64,000 nt of DNA from Pseudomonas triclosanedens. GTDB taxonomy: Bacteria > Pseudomonadota > Gammaproteobacteria > Pseudomonadales > Pseudomonadaceae. Positions 1 to 9,150 of the stretch are shown here, piece by piece (position 1 is the first letter of the stretch; every line of letters begins with the position of its first letter). The DNA lies in assembly GCF_026686735.1 (NCBI RefSeq), contig NZ_CP113432.1, positions 5,073,001-5,137,000 of the forward strand. Direction: 5' to 3'. The notes under the pieces were generated by a model, which saw only the letters and a program-made list of their open reading frames with translations, had not been told where the DNA came from and made no database searches. The position numbers and the translations under genes are program-made.

Positions 1-1805
1 TCGGCGTCGAAGGCTTCGCCCTGGATGTGCTCCGCGGTATAGAGCGTGTTCAGCGTGCCGACCACCACCTCCTTGGCCAGCGCGCCAGTGACCAGGCCGA
101 CCGTGGCCTGCCAGTTGTCCGGCTGCACGCCCATCGGCGCCAGCAGCGGAGTGACCTTGTGGCTGAGGCTGGAGAGCGCCGAATCGGCGATGTCGCCCTG
201 TACCGGACGCCCCTCAAGGGTAATGCTGTTGAGCCCACCGATGACCAGACTGACCAGCACGATCACCGTACCGGCACGCACCACGAAACTGCGCAGGCGC
301 ATCCAGGTCTGCAGCAGCAGGCTGCGCAGGTGCGGTACGTGATAGAGCGGCAGCTCCATCACGAACGGCGATGCCTCGCCGCGCATCAGCGTGTGCTTGA
401 GCAGCAGCCCGGTGAGCACCGCTACCACGATGCCCAGCAGATACAGCGAGAAGATCGCCAGCGCGCCCTGCTGGCCGAAGAAAGCCGCGGCGAATACGGC
501 AAAGATCGCCAGCCGCGCTCCGCAGGACATGAACGGCGCCATCATCGATGTCATCAGTCGCTCGCGCTGGCTGTCCAGGGTACGGGTGCCCATGATCGAC
601 GGAACGTTGCAGCCGAAGCCGACGATCAGCGGCACGAACGACTTGCCCGGCAGGCCAAGCGCCTGCATCAGCCGGTCCATGACGAAGGCCGCGCGCGCCA
701 TGTAGCCGGAGTCCTCCAGCAGGGCGAGGAACAGGTACATCAGACCGATCTGCGGAATCAGCGGCAGCACCGCGTTGATGCCACCACCCAGCCCCTGCGC
801 GAGCAACGCGGTAAGCCAGTCCGGCGAGCCGGTGCGTGCGCCCAGCCATTGGATGCCGTCGATGAACAGCGCCGACGAACCCTGATCGAAGATCGGCTGC
901 AACGCACCACCCAGGGTGATCGCGAAGAAGAACATCAGGTACATCACGAGAAGGAAGATCGGGATGCCCAGCCAGCGATCGAGGACGATGCGATCCAGCC
1001 ATTGTGTCAGGCGGTGCGGCTCGGCGTGGCGGTGGTTGCTGGCCCGCTCGCAGAGCTCGCCGATAAGCCGGTAGCGGGCATCCACCAGCAGCAGCTCGGG
1101 GTCTTCGCCGGTGCCGCAACGGATCGCATCGCGGGCAGCCAGTAGGCGATCCGGCGCAACGCCAAGCTGGCGTGCGCTGTACAGGTCACCCTCCAGCGCC
1201 AGCAGGGCCAGCCAGCCGTCGGTCGCGGGCGCGCCGGCCGGCAGCAGTTGGGTCATGGCGTCTCGCAGCGACGCGGGATATGGCACCTGCATCGGTTGCT
1301 GCGGTGCCAGGCCATCGATGGCCGCCTTCAGGGCATCAAGCCCTTCGCCGCGGGTCGACACCAGCGGCACCACCGGGCAGCCAAGCGCATGGGACAGCGC
1401 CTCGATGTCGATTCGCAGCCCCTGCGTCCTGGCGATATCGAGCATGTTCAGAGCGACGATGCAGGGCAGGCCCATCTCCCGCAGTTGCACGGTGAGGTAG
1501 AGGTTGCGTTCGAGATTGGTGGCGTCGACGACGTTGATCAGCACGTCCACTTCACCACTGACGATGCAGCGGCGGGCGATCTGTTCGTCGAGAGATGCCT
1601 GGGCGGAAATGGTGGTGAGCGAGTAGGTGCCGGGCAAGTCGATCAACCGGACCGCCTGGCGCGGCGTACGGAAGTTGCCTTCCTTGCGCTCCACTGTAAC
1701 GCCGGCCCAGTTCCCCACTCGCTGCCGCGAGCCGGTGAGCTGGTTGAACAACGTGGTCTTGCCCGCATTGGGGTTGCCGATCAGGCCGATGCGCAGTTCG
1801 TCCAT
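1..1805 (-). CDS. feoB: Ferrous iron transporter FeoB (3' end outside window)
   Basis: FeoB imports Fe(II) across the inner membrane using an N-terminal G domain. The reading frame is open from the ATG at 1805 to the window edge, about 600 codons, so the C-terminus is missing. The G1 motif GNPNAGKTT lies at residues 10-18, a DLPGTYSL G3 motif follows near residue 55, and the second half carries hydrophobic gate segments, including the conserved FGCNVPS stretch. The start lies 6 nt after the feoA stop, so the two form an operon driven from upstream of feoA. No stop codon is seen, so nothing suggests a broken gene. Confidence 0.95.
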   Translation of the reverse strand, partial: MDELRIGLIGNPNAGKTTLFNQLTGSRQRVGNWAGVTVERKEGNFRTPRQAVRLIDLPGTYSLTTISAQASLDEQIARRCIVSGEVDVLINVVDATNLERNLYLTVQLREMGLPCIVALNMLDIARTQGLRIDIEALSHALGCPVVPLVSTRGEGLDALKAAIDGLAPQQPMQVPYPASLRDAMTQLLPAGAPATDGWLALLALEGDLYSARQLGVAPDRLLAARDAIRCGTGEDPELLLVDARYRLIGELCERASNHRHAEPHRLTQWLDRIVLDRWLGIPIFLLVMYLMFFFAITLGGALQPIFDQGSSALFIDGIQWLGARTGSPDWLTALLAQGLGGGINAVLPLIPQIGLMYLFLALLEDSGYMARAAFVMDRLMQALGLPGKSFVPLIVGFGCNVPSIMGTRTLDSQRERLMTSMMAPFMSCGARLAIFAVFAAAFFGQQGALAIFSLYLLGIVVAVLTGLLLKHTLMRGEASPFVMELPLYHVPHLRSLLLQTWMRLRSFVVRAGTVIVLVSLVIGGLNSITLEGRPVQGDIADSALSSLSHKVTPLLAPMGVQPDNWQATVGLVTGALAKEVVVGTLNTLYTAEHIQGEAFDA

Positions 1806-1811
1806 GTCGGC

Positions 1812-2039
1812 TCAGTCCTGCACGACGAGTTGGAGAAACGCCAGATCACGGCGACGCAGCACCAGGCTGCACTGGCGAGTGTCCACCTGCACCGGATCGC
1901 CCAGCGGCGCGACCCGCCGCACATGCAACTCGGCGCCCGGCAAAAGCCCCATCGCGAACAGACGCTGCCGGAACGCCGCGCCGATCCCCGGCCGGTATCC
2001 AGTGATGCGATAGCGGCGGTGCGCTTGAAGATCGTGCAT
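1812..2039 (-). CDS. feoA: FeoA, small SH3-like partner of FeoB
   Basis: This 75-aa cytoplasmic protein has the usual FeoA length. It contains the family core FAMGLLPGAELHV around residues 28-40, which forms the SH3-like fold thought to dock on and tune FeoB. It is the first gene of the feoAB operon, six bases ahead of feoB. A Fur-like box lies 35-49 nt upstream of the ATG, so iron repression is likely. No feoC is visible on this side; it would lie beyond feoB, outside the window. Confidence 0.93.
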   Translation of the reverse strand: MHDLQAHRRYRITGYRPGIGAAFRQRLFAMGLLPGAELHVRRVAPLGDPVQVDTRQCSLVLRRRDLAFLQLVVQD

Positions 2040-2073
2040 GGTGCCTCCGGACGAATCTGCCTGACCAGGAGAA

Positions 2074-2088
2074 TCAGAATGACTCTCA
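2074..2088. promoter_or_regulatory. Fur-like box upstream of feoAB
   Basis: On the minus strand this reads TGAGAGT-C-ATTCTGA. It matches the 7-1-7 Fur model TGATAAT-N-ATTATCA at 10 of 14 arm positions and sits just upstream of feoA. The assignment rests on this match and on the usual Fur control of feo. Confidence 0.55.
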
Positions 2089-2177
2089 TTTGTTCGGCAT
2101 TATTCGCCCCGGTTCCGTTCTGGAAACTGATCTGAGACAAGCATTGCGATCAGCAGCCACTAAAGAGACGACACCAC

Positions 2178-2209
2178 AAAAAAGCCCCCGGTCCTTACCG
2201 CGCGGAGGC
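2178..2209 (-). terminator. Rho-independent terminator, minus strand
   Basis: Read on the minus strand, a 7-bp stem GCCTCCG/CGGGGGC (one G-U pair, 12-nt loop) is followed by six T. It lies upstream of feoA and directly after a small minus-strand reading frame (2232-2405), which supports that frame being transcribed. Confidence 0.6.
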
Positions 2210-2231
2210 CGATCGTGCTGCGGCTGCAGTA

Positions 2232-2405
2232 TCAGGATCTCGCCGTAGCAAGCGCGGCCGCTTCCGGGTTCGGATCCTTGGCCGGTTCGGCTGCCTTGGC
2301 CTGGATGTCTTGCCCCTCATCTTCCCGGGTGCAGGCAGCACTGGCGAAACCGCTGAGAGCAGCGGAGCAGGAGACGGGGGCGGCAAGGGCGACGAGTTTT
2401 TTCAG
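2232..2405 (-). CDS. Possible 57-aa small exported protein or lipoprotein
   Basis: A short frame begins KKLVALAAPV and continues into a hydrophobic stretch ending FASAAC near residue 25, like a signal peptide with a weak lipobox. An Ala/Pro/Glu-rich tail follows. The only usable start is CTG at 2405: no ATG, GTG or TTG is in frame nearby, and the ribosome-binding site is poor. A good terminator follows the stop. It could be a real gene with a rare start or a decayed entericidin-like gene. I do not recognise a close family. Confidence 0.3.
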   Translation of the reverse strand: MKKLVALAAPVSCSAALSGFASAACTREDEGQDIQAKAAEPAKDPNPEAAALATARS

Positions 2406-2543
2406 GAGCCTGAATGGGCACGCTTCGAGTTGCAGGGCCTGGACGCTACGAGAACTGACACCAGCGCGGTGATGACGGCAAATCGCAGTCAGAAAAACTC
2501 CACAACGAACAGAGAAACAACCTGCGAATCAGACGAGCACGGG

Positions 2544-2577
2544 GAGACCACGCCCCATCCCCAGGCAACATGGTCTC
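2544..2577. repeat. Inverted repeat GAGACCA/TGGTCTC
   Basis: A perfect 7-bp inverted repeat separated by 20 nt lies between two minus-strand genes, just downstream of the coiled-coil protein gene. It has no T run, so it is at best a Rho-independent-like hairpin or mRNA end stabiliser. Confidence 0.3.
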
Positions 2578-2591
2578 ACCGAAATACCCGC

Positions 2592-3431
2592 TCAGCGTGC
2601 GCTCAGTTGTTGCTGCAGGTTCTGTACCTGCGCCTGCAAGGTGTTGATGTTGCGCATCACCTGGCTGCGGAAGGCATCGAACTCCGCAGTGTTACCGCCC
2701 TGCTGACTCTGCCGGCCATCGACCTCCGAGCGCAGCACCAGCAGGTCGTCCTGCAAGCTCTTGATTGCCTGGCTCTGGTTGCCCTGCTTCTTGAGGTTGG
2801 CGATTTCCGTGTTGAGCCCCTGGATCTGCTGATTGGCGGCGGCAAGATCGCTTTGCATGGCCTTGAACTTGCCCTGTTCGTCGGACAACGCCTTGAGCTT
2901 GCCATCGAGCTGCGCGATCAGTTGCGCGGCGCTTTCCTGCTGGGCCTTCAGGTCGGCGCTGATCTGGTCCAGGCGCTTGCCCTGCTGGCCGTCGAGCTGC
3001 GTCAGCGAAGCCTGCTGGGCCCGGGCCTGCTCGGCCAGTTTGCCCTGCAACTGCTTGACCTGCAGCTTCAGCGCCTCGCGATCGCTGGTGCCGTTGGACT
3101 CATTGGCGACGAACTTGCCGCGGATGTCGTCGAGGCGCCCGGCGGCCTCCTCGCTGATCTTGGCGAAGCTCTCCTGGGTGGCGATCAGTTGCTGCTCCAT
3201 CAACATCAGTTGCTGGTGGCTCCACCAGGCAACACCGCCCAGGGCGATGGCCATCGCGGCGACCAGCGCCCAAAGCGGAGCGGTGCCGCCGCCGCGTTTC
3301 ACCGGCTGCGGTACCGGCCTACCGCTGGGCTCGACCACGCGGCGCGGGTGATGACCGAACTCGTCGCGATCGGCGGCGTCGGTAGAAAGGCTGGGCACAT
3401 CATCGAATTCGTCGAACGTGTCGTTACGCAT
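2592..3431 (-). CDS. Membrane-anchored coiled-coil protein (PA4360-like)
   Basis: This 279-aa protein of unknown function has a charged N-terminal region (about residues 1-48), a single membrane segment (about 51-71, APLWALVAAMAIALGGVAW), and then a long periplasmic coiled coil rich in Gln, Lys, Glu and Leu (about 75-279). The topology suggests an inner-membrane protein with an extended periplasmic arm. I match it by position to PAO1 PA4360, which has no firm function. The gene is transcribed alone toward feoAB. Confidence 0.8.
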   Translation of the reverse strand: MRNDTFDEFDDVPSLSTDAADRDEFGHHPRRVVEPSGRPVPQPVKRGGGTAPLWALVAAMAIALGGVAWWSHQQLMLMEQQLIATQESFAKISEEAAGRLDDIRGKFVANESNGTSDREALKLQVKQLQGKLAEQARAQQASLTQLDGQQGKRLDQISADLKAQQESAAQLIAQLDGKLKALSDEQGKFKAMQSDLAAANQQIQGLNTEIANLKKQGNQSQAIKSLQDDLLVLRSEVDGRQSQQGGNTAEFDAFRSQVMRNINTLQAQVQNLQQQLSAR

Positions 3432-3678
3432 GGAGTGAACCTGTGGATTGGTGCGGCGTGTTGCCTGCGCTGCGCGCAGTATATCCGTTCGCGTGACAGC
3501 TAGAGCATCGTGCCATCAGAGTGCGTGGCGCACCTTGGCGGCGCACAGAAGACCTCCCCCGCACTCGTGCAGTTCCCACCACGCCCCGCAGATAGTGGCT
3601 TTGCGACATCGTGGCACGCGTCTTGCCCCGCCAAGGTACTCGGCGCCGCTTTGGCGCCCTTCGCGGGGAGGAAGTCGG

Positions 3679-3969
3679 GTGATCGAACTCAACAAGGCCG
3701 TCCTGGACTGCATGCGCGAGCTGCGCCGTCGTCTGCGTGAAGAGCAGGCACTGGAAATCCACTACCAGCAGAGCGACGCCATCGAGCGAATGCTGCGCGC
3801 CTGCGCCGACTCCGCGCGGGAAGAAACGCGCCGGCTGGGAGAACGCCTGAGTGAACTGAGTGGTGTGAAACTGCCGCGCGTAGTGCAGGAGCCGAGCTTC
3901 CTGCCCGCATCCGGCGGCGAACGGCAGTATTCCGGCCCCTTGCGCGGCGGAGCCCGTGCCACGCGCTAG
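3679..3969 (+). CDS. Small helical protein of unknown function
   Basis: This is a 96-aa protein. The GTG start at 3679 is chosen because GGGGAGGAAG lies just upstream; the same frame stays open further left, but that part has no coding look. The protein is strongly helical and charged, rich in Arg, Glu and Leu over residues 8-70, with a short Gly/Pro-rich tail. No signal peptide or membrane segment is seen. It is divergent from the coiled-coil gene and convergent with the epimerase. I do not recognise a family. Confidence 0.6.
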   Translation: MIELNKAVLDCMRELRRRLREEQALEIHYQQSDAIERMLRACADSAREETRRLGERLSELSGVKLPRVVQEPSFLPASGGERQYSGPLRGGARATR

Positions 3970-3989
3970 CCGTTCACAGCCAGGAGCGC

Positions 3990-4979
3990 TCAGGCACCGC
4001 GCTGGCGCCACCAGTCGCAGAACTCGTCCAGCGCGTCCCACAGGCTGGCCTGCGGGTCATAGTCGAGGAATTGGCGGGCACGGGAGATATCCAGGCTGAA
4101 ATCCTTGGCCATCACCGCCATGCCCAACCGGTGCAGGGTGGGCTCCGGGCGACCGGGCAACACCTTGCACACTCCCTCGTTGAGCAGTGCCAGGCTGTAT
4201 GCCAGCGGATAAGGCATGTGCCGCGTCACCGGCGGCATGTCCAGATTGCGCAGCACATAGTTGACCACGTCCCACAACGGCAGCGGCTGGCCATTGCTGA
4301 TGTTGTAGGCCTGACCGAGCGCCGCGTCGCCCGCCATCAGACTGGCGAACAGCGCATCGTTGAGGTTCTGCACGCTGGTGAAGTCCACCCGGTTCAGCCC
4401 CTGGCCGATGATGCGCAGGCGGCCCTTGCGGTGCGCGGCGATCATCCGCGGGAAGATGCTGGTATCGCCAGCACCGGTAACGAAGCGCGGCCGCAGCGCC
4501 AGCACCTCCAGGCCGAACTCCTGGGCGCCGAGGGCGACCAGTTCGGACTGGTACTTGGTCGAACCGTAGTGGTTGGCGAAGCGCCTGGGCACCTGCTCTT
4601 CACTGATGCCGACGTGGGCCTGGCCGTCGAAGTAGATCGATGGCGACGACAGGTGCACCAGGCGCCGGACCTTCTGCTTCAGGCAGGCTTCGACCACCGC
4701 TTCGGTCATGACCACGTTGGCCTGGTGGAAATACTCGTGGCTGCCCCACACCCCCACGGCGCCGGCGCAATGCACCACCGCATCGACATCGGCGCACAGC
4801 GAGCGCACTAGCGCCGGGTCAGCCAGGTCGCCGGCCATGAACTCGGCACCACGCGCAACCAGGGGCTGCAATGCCTCCGCGCGCCGTCCATTCACCCGTA
4901 CCGCAAGCCCCTGTTCCAGCGCGAAACGAGCGAAACGCCCGCCGATGAACCCGCTGGCTCCGGTGACCAGAATCTTCAT
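3990..4979 (-). CDS. NAD(P)-dependent epimerase/dehydratase (extended SDR)
   Basis: This 329-aa Rossmann-fold enzyme has the cofactor loop TGASGFIG at residues 6-13 and the catalytic pair YGSTK (Tyr/Lys) near residues 145-149. This makes it an extended short-chain dehydrogenase, similar in layout to sugar epimerases and 3-beta-hydroxysteroid dehydrogenases. The substrate cannot be read from the sequence. The start is the ATG before KILVTG, with GGGAG about 8 nt upstream; a GTG three codons earlier is a weaker choice. It matches PAO1 PA4361 by position. Confidence 0.85.
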   Translation of the reverse strand: MKILVTGASGFIGGRFARFALEQGLAVRVNGRRAEALQPLVARGAEFMAGDLADPALVRSLCADVDAVVHCAGAVGVWGSHEYFHQANVVMTEAVVEACLKQKVRRLVHLSSPSIYFDGQAHVGISEEQVPRRFANHYGSTKYQSELVALGAQEFGLEVLALRPRFVTGAGDTSIFPRMIAAHRKGRLRIIGQGLNRVDFTSVQNLNDALFASLMAGDAALGQAYNISNGQPLPLWDVVNYVLRNLDMPPVTRHMPYPLAYSLALLNEGVCKVLPGRPEPTLHRLGMAVMAKDFSLDISRARQFLDYDPQASLWDALDEFCDWWRQRGA

Positions 4980-5168
4980 GCACGCCACTCCCGTTCTTGT
5001 TGTCCGGCGACTCTAGCAGGCCCCCGCCGGCATCACTCTGGCCCTGCACGCCAGAAACGAATCCTTGCAGACCGCGCGCGTCCACGAGGGTTGCACGACT
5101 TGCGATCGGCGACTGACCGGCGGCGAATGAGGCTACTCTTCTGGGATACCACCATCGCGAGGCTCACC

Positions 5169-6230
5169 ATGAGCAATACCCACTGGATGATCTACGGCGC
5201 CAACGGCTACACCGGCCGACTGGTCGCCGAAGAGGCACAGCGTCAGGGGCTGACGCCGATTCTCGCCGGGCGCAACCCGGCCAGCCTGCACGCGCTGGGC
5301 AGCGTGCTGGGCCTGGAATGCCGGGTGTTCGACCTCGCCGACCGCGACGCCACTCACGCCGCGCTGAACGGCGTGGCGGTCGTCGCCAACTGCGCCGGCC
5401 CATTCTCCGCCACCGCTGCGCCAATGATCGAGGCCTGCATTGCCAGTGGCGCGCATTACGTGGACATCACTGGCGAAATCAGCGTATTCGAACACGCTCA
5501 CGGCCTTGACGAAGTCGCACGCGCGGCGGGTATCGCGCTTTGCCCGGGCGTCGGCTTCGATGTGATCCCCACCGACTGCATCGCCGCCTGCCTGAAGGAA
5601 GCGATGCCCGAAGCGACTCACCTGGCACTGGGCTTCGACACCGGCAGCGGGCTGTCGCCCGGCACGGCAAAAACCACGGTGGAAGGCCTCAAGCTGGGCG
5701 GCAAGATCCGCGAAGCCGGACAGCTGCGGGATGTCCCGCTGGGTTACAAACGCCGCGACATCGACTTCGGCCGCGGGCTCAAGCACGCCGTGACCATCCC
5801 CTGGGGCGACGTGGCCACAGCCTTCTACTCCACCGGGATCGGCGACATCGAGGTCTACCTGCCTGTGCCGCCGGCCGCCGCCATCGGCATGCGAGCGATG
5901 GACAAGCTGCGCCCACTGCTCGGTCGAGAACGGGTCCAGGAATGGTTGAAGGCGCAGGTGGACAAGCGTGTCGCCGGCCCCGATGAACTCACCCGCAGCC
6001 GCCTGCGCACCTGGGTCTGGGGCGAGGTCCGTAACGCCCGCGGCGAGCGCCGCACGGCCCGCCTCGAAACCGCCAACGGTTACGACGTGACCATACATGG
6101 CGTACTGCTCGCCGTTCGCCACCTGCTGGCGCAGCCTGGCGCCGCCGGGTACTTCACCCCGTCGAAGCTGTTCGGTGCCCGCTGCGTCGAACAACTGCCC
6201 GGCAGCGGCGGTATCGCCATCCGCGGCTGA
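5169..6230 (+). CDS. Saccharopine dehydrogenase-like / trans-acting enoyl reductase family protein
   Basis: This 353-aa protein starts with a Rossmann nucleotide loop, YGANGYTGRLVAEE (residues 9-22), and carries CPGVGFDVIPTD near residue 130. Both are typical of the saccharopine dehydrogenase-like family that includes trans-acting enoyl reductases. It is probably a cytoplasmic NAD(P)H oxidoreductase; the substrate is unknown. The start is the ATG at 5169; the open frame to its left has no matching family sequence. It ends at the base before the convergent argP stop. Confidence 0.82.
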   Translation: MSNTHWMIYGANGYTGRLVAEEAQRQGLTPILAGRNPASLHALGSVLGLECRVFDLADRDATHAALNGVAVVANCAGPFSATAAPMIEACIASGAHYVDITGEISVFEHAHGLDEVARAAGIALCPGVGFDVIPTDCIAACLKEAMPEATHLALGFDTGSGLSPGTAKTTVEGLKLGGKIREAGQLRDVPLGYKRRDIDFGRGLKHAVTIPWGDVATAFYSTGIGDIEVYLPVPPAAAIGMRAMDKLRPLLGRERVQEWLKAQVDKRVAGPDELTRSRLRTWVWGEVRNARGERRTARLETANGYDVTIHGVLLAVRHLLAQPGAAGYFTPSKLFGARCVEQLPGSGGIAIRG

Positions 6231-7127
6231 TCACTGCGCGATCGGCACCAGCAATGCCGGCGCGCGCCGGCGCAGGTGTGCGGTCAACGCGGCAAGCAGT
6301 TCGCCGCCGTTGCGCCAGTGGTGCCAGTACAGCGGCACGTCGATCACCCGCCCCGGCAGCAACTCCAGCAACTCGCCGCGCGCCAGTTCGCCCTGTACCT
6401 GCTGCTCGGGCACCAGGCCCCAGCCGAGGCCGCCGCTGGTCATTCGCACGAAGCCCTCGGACGATGGGCACAAGTGATAGCTGAAATGGCCGTCCACCCC
6501 TAGGCTCTTGAGGTAGCGGTGCTGCAACTGGTCGTCCGGGCCGTAGACGATGGCCGGGGCCGCCGTGATCGTCTCCGCCGTCACGCCATGCGGGAAGTGC
6601 CGCTCGATGAACTCCGGGCTGGCCAGCCCGCGATAGCGCATCGCCCCCAACGGCTCACAGCGCCCGCCCGCCACCGGGCGCGGGCTGGCGCAGACGCAGC
6701 CGGCCACCTCACCGGCGCGCATGCGCTTGAGGCCGACCTCCTGGTCTTCCACCACGAGGTCCAGCAACACGCGGCGCTCGCCGCAGAAGTCGCCCACCGC
6801 GTGGGCCCACCAGGTCGCCAGGCTGTCGGCATTGAGAGCCAGACGCAGGCGCTCGGGCGCCGCACCGTCATCCAGCGTCGGAACCCACTGCTGCAGGTCG
6901 CCCTCCAGCAGGCGCACCTGTTGCACATGGTTGAGCAGCCTGCGCCCCAGCTCGGTCGGTTGCGGCCGCGCTGAGCGCACCAGCACCGGCTGACCGACTC
7001 GTGCTTCAAGCAGCTTGATGCGCTGGGAAATCGCCGACTGCGACAGCCCCAGCACCTGAGCACCGCGCTCGAATCCCCCCTGCTCCACCACGGCGGCCAG
7101 TGCGGCGAGCAGCTTGTAGTCGAACAT
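6231..7127 (-). CDS. argP: LysR-family regulator ArgP (IciA)
   Basis: This 298-aa LysR-type regulator has an N-terminal winged helix (residues 1-60; GFERGAQVLGLSQSAISQRIK) and a C-terminal periplasmic-binding-like sensor domain. ArgP senses Lys and Arg and activates the argO/lysE amino-acid exporter. Here the exporter lies one gene away on the opposite strand, in the arrangement I recall from PAO1 (PA4363-PA4365). The start, MFDYKLLAALAAVVEQ, is the normal ArgP N-terminus; the upstream extension is discarded. It shares a 100-bp control region with the divergent ACT-domain gene. Confidence 0.92.
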   Translation of the reverse strand: MFDYKLLAALAAVVEQGGFERGAQVLGLSQSAISQRIKLLEARVGQPVLVRSARPQPTELGRRLLNHVQQVRLLEGDLQQWVPTLDDGAAPERLRLALNADSLATWWAHAVGDFCGERRVLLDLVVEDQEVGLKRMRAGEVAGCVCASPRPVAGGRCEPLGAMRYRGLASPEFIERHFPHGVTAETITAAPAIVYGPDDQLQHRYLKSLGVDGHFSYHLCPSSEGFVRMTSGGLGWGLVPEQQVQGELARGELLELLPGRVIDVPLYWHHWRNGGELLAALTAHLRRRAPALLVPIAQ

Positions 7128-7227
7128 GATCAATTTTCCTAATGAGATATCAGCAACATTGGTTTTTCTTATACATCCAGAATCCTCACAATCGCCAGCA
7201 ACTCCCCCACTTTCATGGACTTCTCCA
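7128..7227. promoter_or_regulatory. Shared control region between argP and the export genes
   Basis: This 100-bp AT-rich stretch separates divergent genes. An ArgP operator and the promoter of the ACT-domain/argO unit are expected here from family knowledge. I see no clear symmetrical LysR box that I would stake a position on. Confidence 0.4.
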
Positions 7228-7638
7228 ATGGCTGGCGAAACCTCCCTGGCCGCGTTGCTGCGCGGCATGCAACCGGTACTCAACGACGGCGAGTACGTGT
7301 ACTGCACCTTGCCGCCCGACAGTGCGGCGCCGGCAGGACTGAACCCGCTGGGCAGCTTCCGCGAACAGGAAGGCCAGACACTGATTCTCGAACGCGCAGA
7401 CGCCGAACGGGCCGGGCTCGGATTCGACTACGTGGCCGCCTGGCTGACCCTGGAAGTGCACTCGGCGCTGCAAGCGGTGGGCTTGACCGCGGCGGTGGCC
7501 GGAGCGCTGACGAAGGCCGGGATCAGTTGCAACGTGGTCGCTGCCTGGTACCACGACCACCTGTTCGTCGCTCACGCCGACGGGCCGCGCGCGCTGGAAG
7601 TGCTGCGCGCCCTAGCCCGCGATCCCGCAGGAGCCTGA
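7228..7638 (+). CDS. ACT domain-containing protein
   Basis: This 136-aa cytoplasmic protein has two ACT-like halves. The first runs through residues 1-60 (ending FDYVAAWLTLEV), and the second includes VGLTAAVAGALTKAGISCNVVA around residues 75-100, the usual ligand-binding edge of an amino-acid sensor. It lies between argP and argO, 4 nt before argO, which fits a role in sensing the exported amino acid. ATG 7228 is chosen because homologues begin near MAGETSLAALL; the longer upstream frame overlaps the control region. Confidence 0.82.
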   Translation: MAGETSLAALLRGMQPVLNDGEYVYCTLPPDSAAPAGLNPLGSFREQEGQTLILERADAERAGLGFDYVAAWLTLEVHSALQAVGLTAAVAGALTKAGISCNVVAAWYHDHLFVAHADGPRALEVLRALARDPAGA

Positions 7639-7642
7639 CATC

Positions 7643-8245
7643 ATGTGGCAGAGTTATCTCAACGGAGTACTGGTGGCCGCCGGCCTGATCATCGCCATCG
7701 GTGCGCAGAACGCCTTCGTCCTGGCCCAGAGCCTGCGCCGCGAACACCACCTGTCGGTGGCCACGCTCTGCGTGTTGTGCGACGCCATCCTGGTCAGCGC
7801 CGGGGTATTCGGCCTGGCCAGGATCCTCGCGGAAAACCCCACGCTATTGGCCATCGCCCGCTGGGGCGGCGTCACCTTCCTGCTCTGGTACGGGCTCAAG
7901 GCACTGCGCCGGGCGATTGCGCCGGAAGCGATGGCCGATGCTTCGCAGACCGGCCCGCGCTCGCGGCGCACAGTGCTGATGGCGGCACTGGCGGTCACGC
8001 TGCTCAACCCGCACGTATACCTCGACACTGTGTTGCTGATCGGCTCACTCGGCGCGCAGCAGGCGGCGCCCGGTGCCTATGCACTGGGTGCGGCCAGCGC
8101 CTCGCTATTGTGGTTCTTCACCCTTGCCCTCGGCGCCGCCTGGCTCGCGCCCTGGCTGGCGAGGCCAGCCACCTGGCGGCTGGTGGACCTGATGGTCGCG
8201 GTGATGATGCTGGGCATGGCGGCGCAACTGGTGTTCGCCACCTGA
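7643..8245 (+). CDS. argO: LysE/ArgO-type basic amino-acid exporter
   Basis: This 200-aa inner-membrane protein has about five or six hydrophobic segments. The LysE-family N-terminus GLIIAIGAQNAFVLAQSL lies at residues 14-31, and the conserved LLNPHVYLDTV stretch lies near residues 120-130. It exports Arg or Lys when ArgP signals an excess. It follows the ACT-domain gene by 4 nt, so the two are likely cotranscribed. Exact substrate preference (lysE versus argO) cannot be told from the sequence. Confidence 0.9.
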   Translation: MWQSYLNGVLVAAGLIIAIGAQNAFVLAQSLRREHHLSVATLCVLCDAILVSAGVFGLARILAENPTLLAIARWGGVTFLLWYGLKALRRAIAPEAMADASQTGPRSRRTVLMAALAVTLLNPHVYLDTVLLIGSLGAQQAAPGAYALGAASASLLWFFTLALGAAWLAPWLARPATWRLVDLMVAVMMLGMAAQLVFAT

Positions 8246-8549
8246 ACGGAAAAAGTCCGAACGACATTCCGTCATCCCTGTCACTGCATAGTAAGGGCGA
8301 TGCCAATGCGGCCGCTGCTCAGGGCCTTTGCCCCTACAGATGCTGCGTGGATATGCCACAGGTCGGGTGCTATGATCCGACCTTCGCGGCGCTGGCGGCC
8401 AAGGCTGCCAGACGCAACTGGCGCGCTGCCCAATCCCTCGCGGACCATTGCAGCTACGCCCGGATGCCGCGACAAACACCGAACCGGCCCCGTGTACCGG
8501 TCGCGCGTTCGCCGCGCTAGCCCAGACTGAGTGAGATAGGAGAGACAAC
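8246..8549. other. Intergenic stretch upstream of sodB
   Basis: These 304 bases hold no convincing gene; the frames here are GC-driven shadows. The sodB ribosome-binding site AGGAG lies about 9 nt before its ATG. I could not identify a promoter with confidence. Confidence 0.5.
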
Positions 8550-9131
8550 ATGGCTTTCGAATTGCCGCCGCTGCCTTACGCGAAGAATGCCCTTGAGCCG
8601 CACATTTCCGCGGAAACCCTGGAATTCCACCACGACAAGCACCACAACACCTACGTCGTGAACCTGAACAACCTGATTCCGGGCACCGAATTCGAAGGCA
8701 AGAGCCTGGAAGACATCGTCAAGACCTCTTCCGGCGGCATCTTCAACAACGCAGCCCAGGTGTGGAACCACACCTTCTACTGGAACTGCCTGAGCCCCAA
8801 CGGCGGTGGCCAGCCCACCGGCGCCCTGGCTGACGCCATCAACGCCGCGTTCGGTTCCTTCGACAAGTTCAAGGAAGAGTTCAGCAAGACCTCCATCGGC
8901 ACCTTCGGCTCCGGCTGGGGCTGGCTGGTGAAGAAAGCCGACGGTTCCCTGGCCCTGGCCAGCACCATCGGCGCCGGCTGCCCGCTGACCAGCGGCGACA
9001 CCCCCCTGCTGACCTGCGACGTATGGGAACACGCCTACTACATCGACTACCGCAACCTGCGTCCGAAGTACGTCGAGGCGTTCTGGAACCTGGTGAACTG
9101 GGACTTCGTAGCGAAAAACTTCGCTGCCTGA
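8550..9131 (+). CDS. sodB: Iron superoxide dismutase
   Basis: This 193-aa cytoplasmic enzyme converts superoxide to peroxide and oxygen. The metal ligands are visible: His27 in EFHHDKHH, His near 74 in WNHTFYW, and the Asp and His of DVWEHAYY near 157-161. The Gln in FGSGWGW-type context and the overall sequence are those of the Fe form. The gene is monocistronic, with its own Shine-Dalgarno site and a strong terminator directly after it. Confidence 0.97.
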   Translation: MAFELPPLPYAKNALEPHISAETLEFHHDKHHNTYVVNLNNLIPGTEFEGKSLEDIVKTSSGGIFNNAAQVWNHTFYWNCLSPNGGGQPTGALADAINAAFGSFDKFKEEFSKTSIGTFGSGWGWLVKKADGSLALASTIGAGCPLTSGDTPLLTCDVWEHAYYIDYRNLRPKYVEAFWNLVNWDFVAKNFAA

Positions 9132-9150
9132 TCCACTCCAGCGTGACACT

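Noticed and set aside
8281..8530. Short ORFs between argO and sodB
   Set aside because: Arg/Pro-rich frames on both strands without ribosome sites or family resemblance; taken as non-coding.
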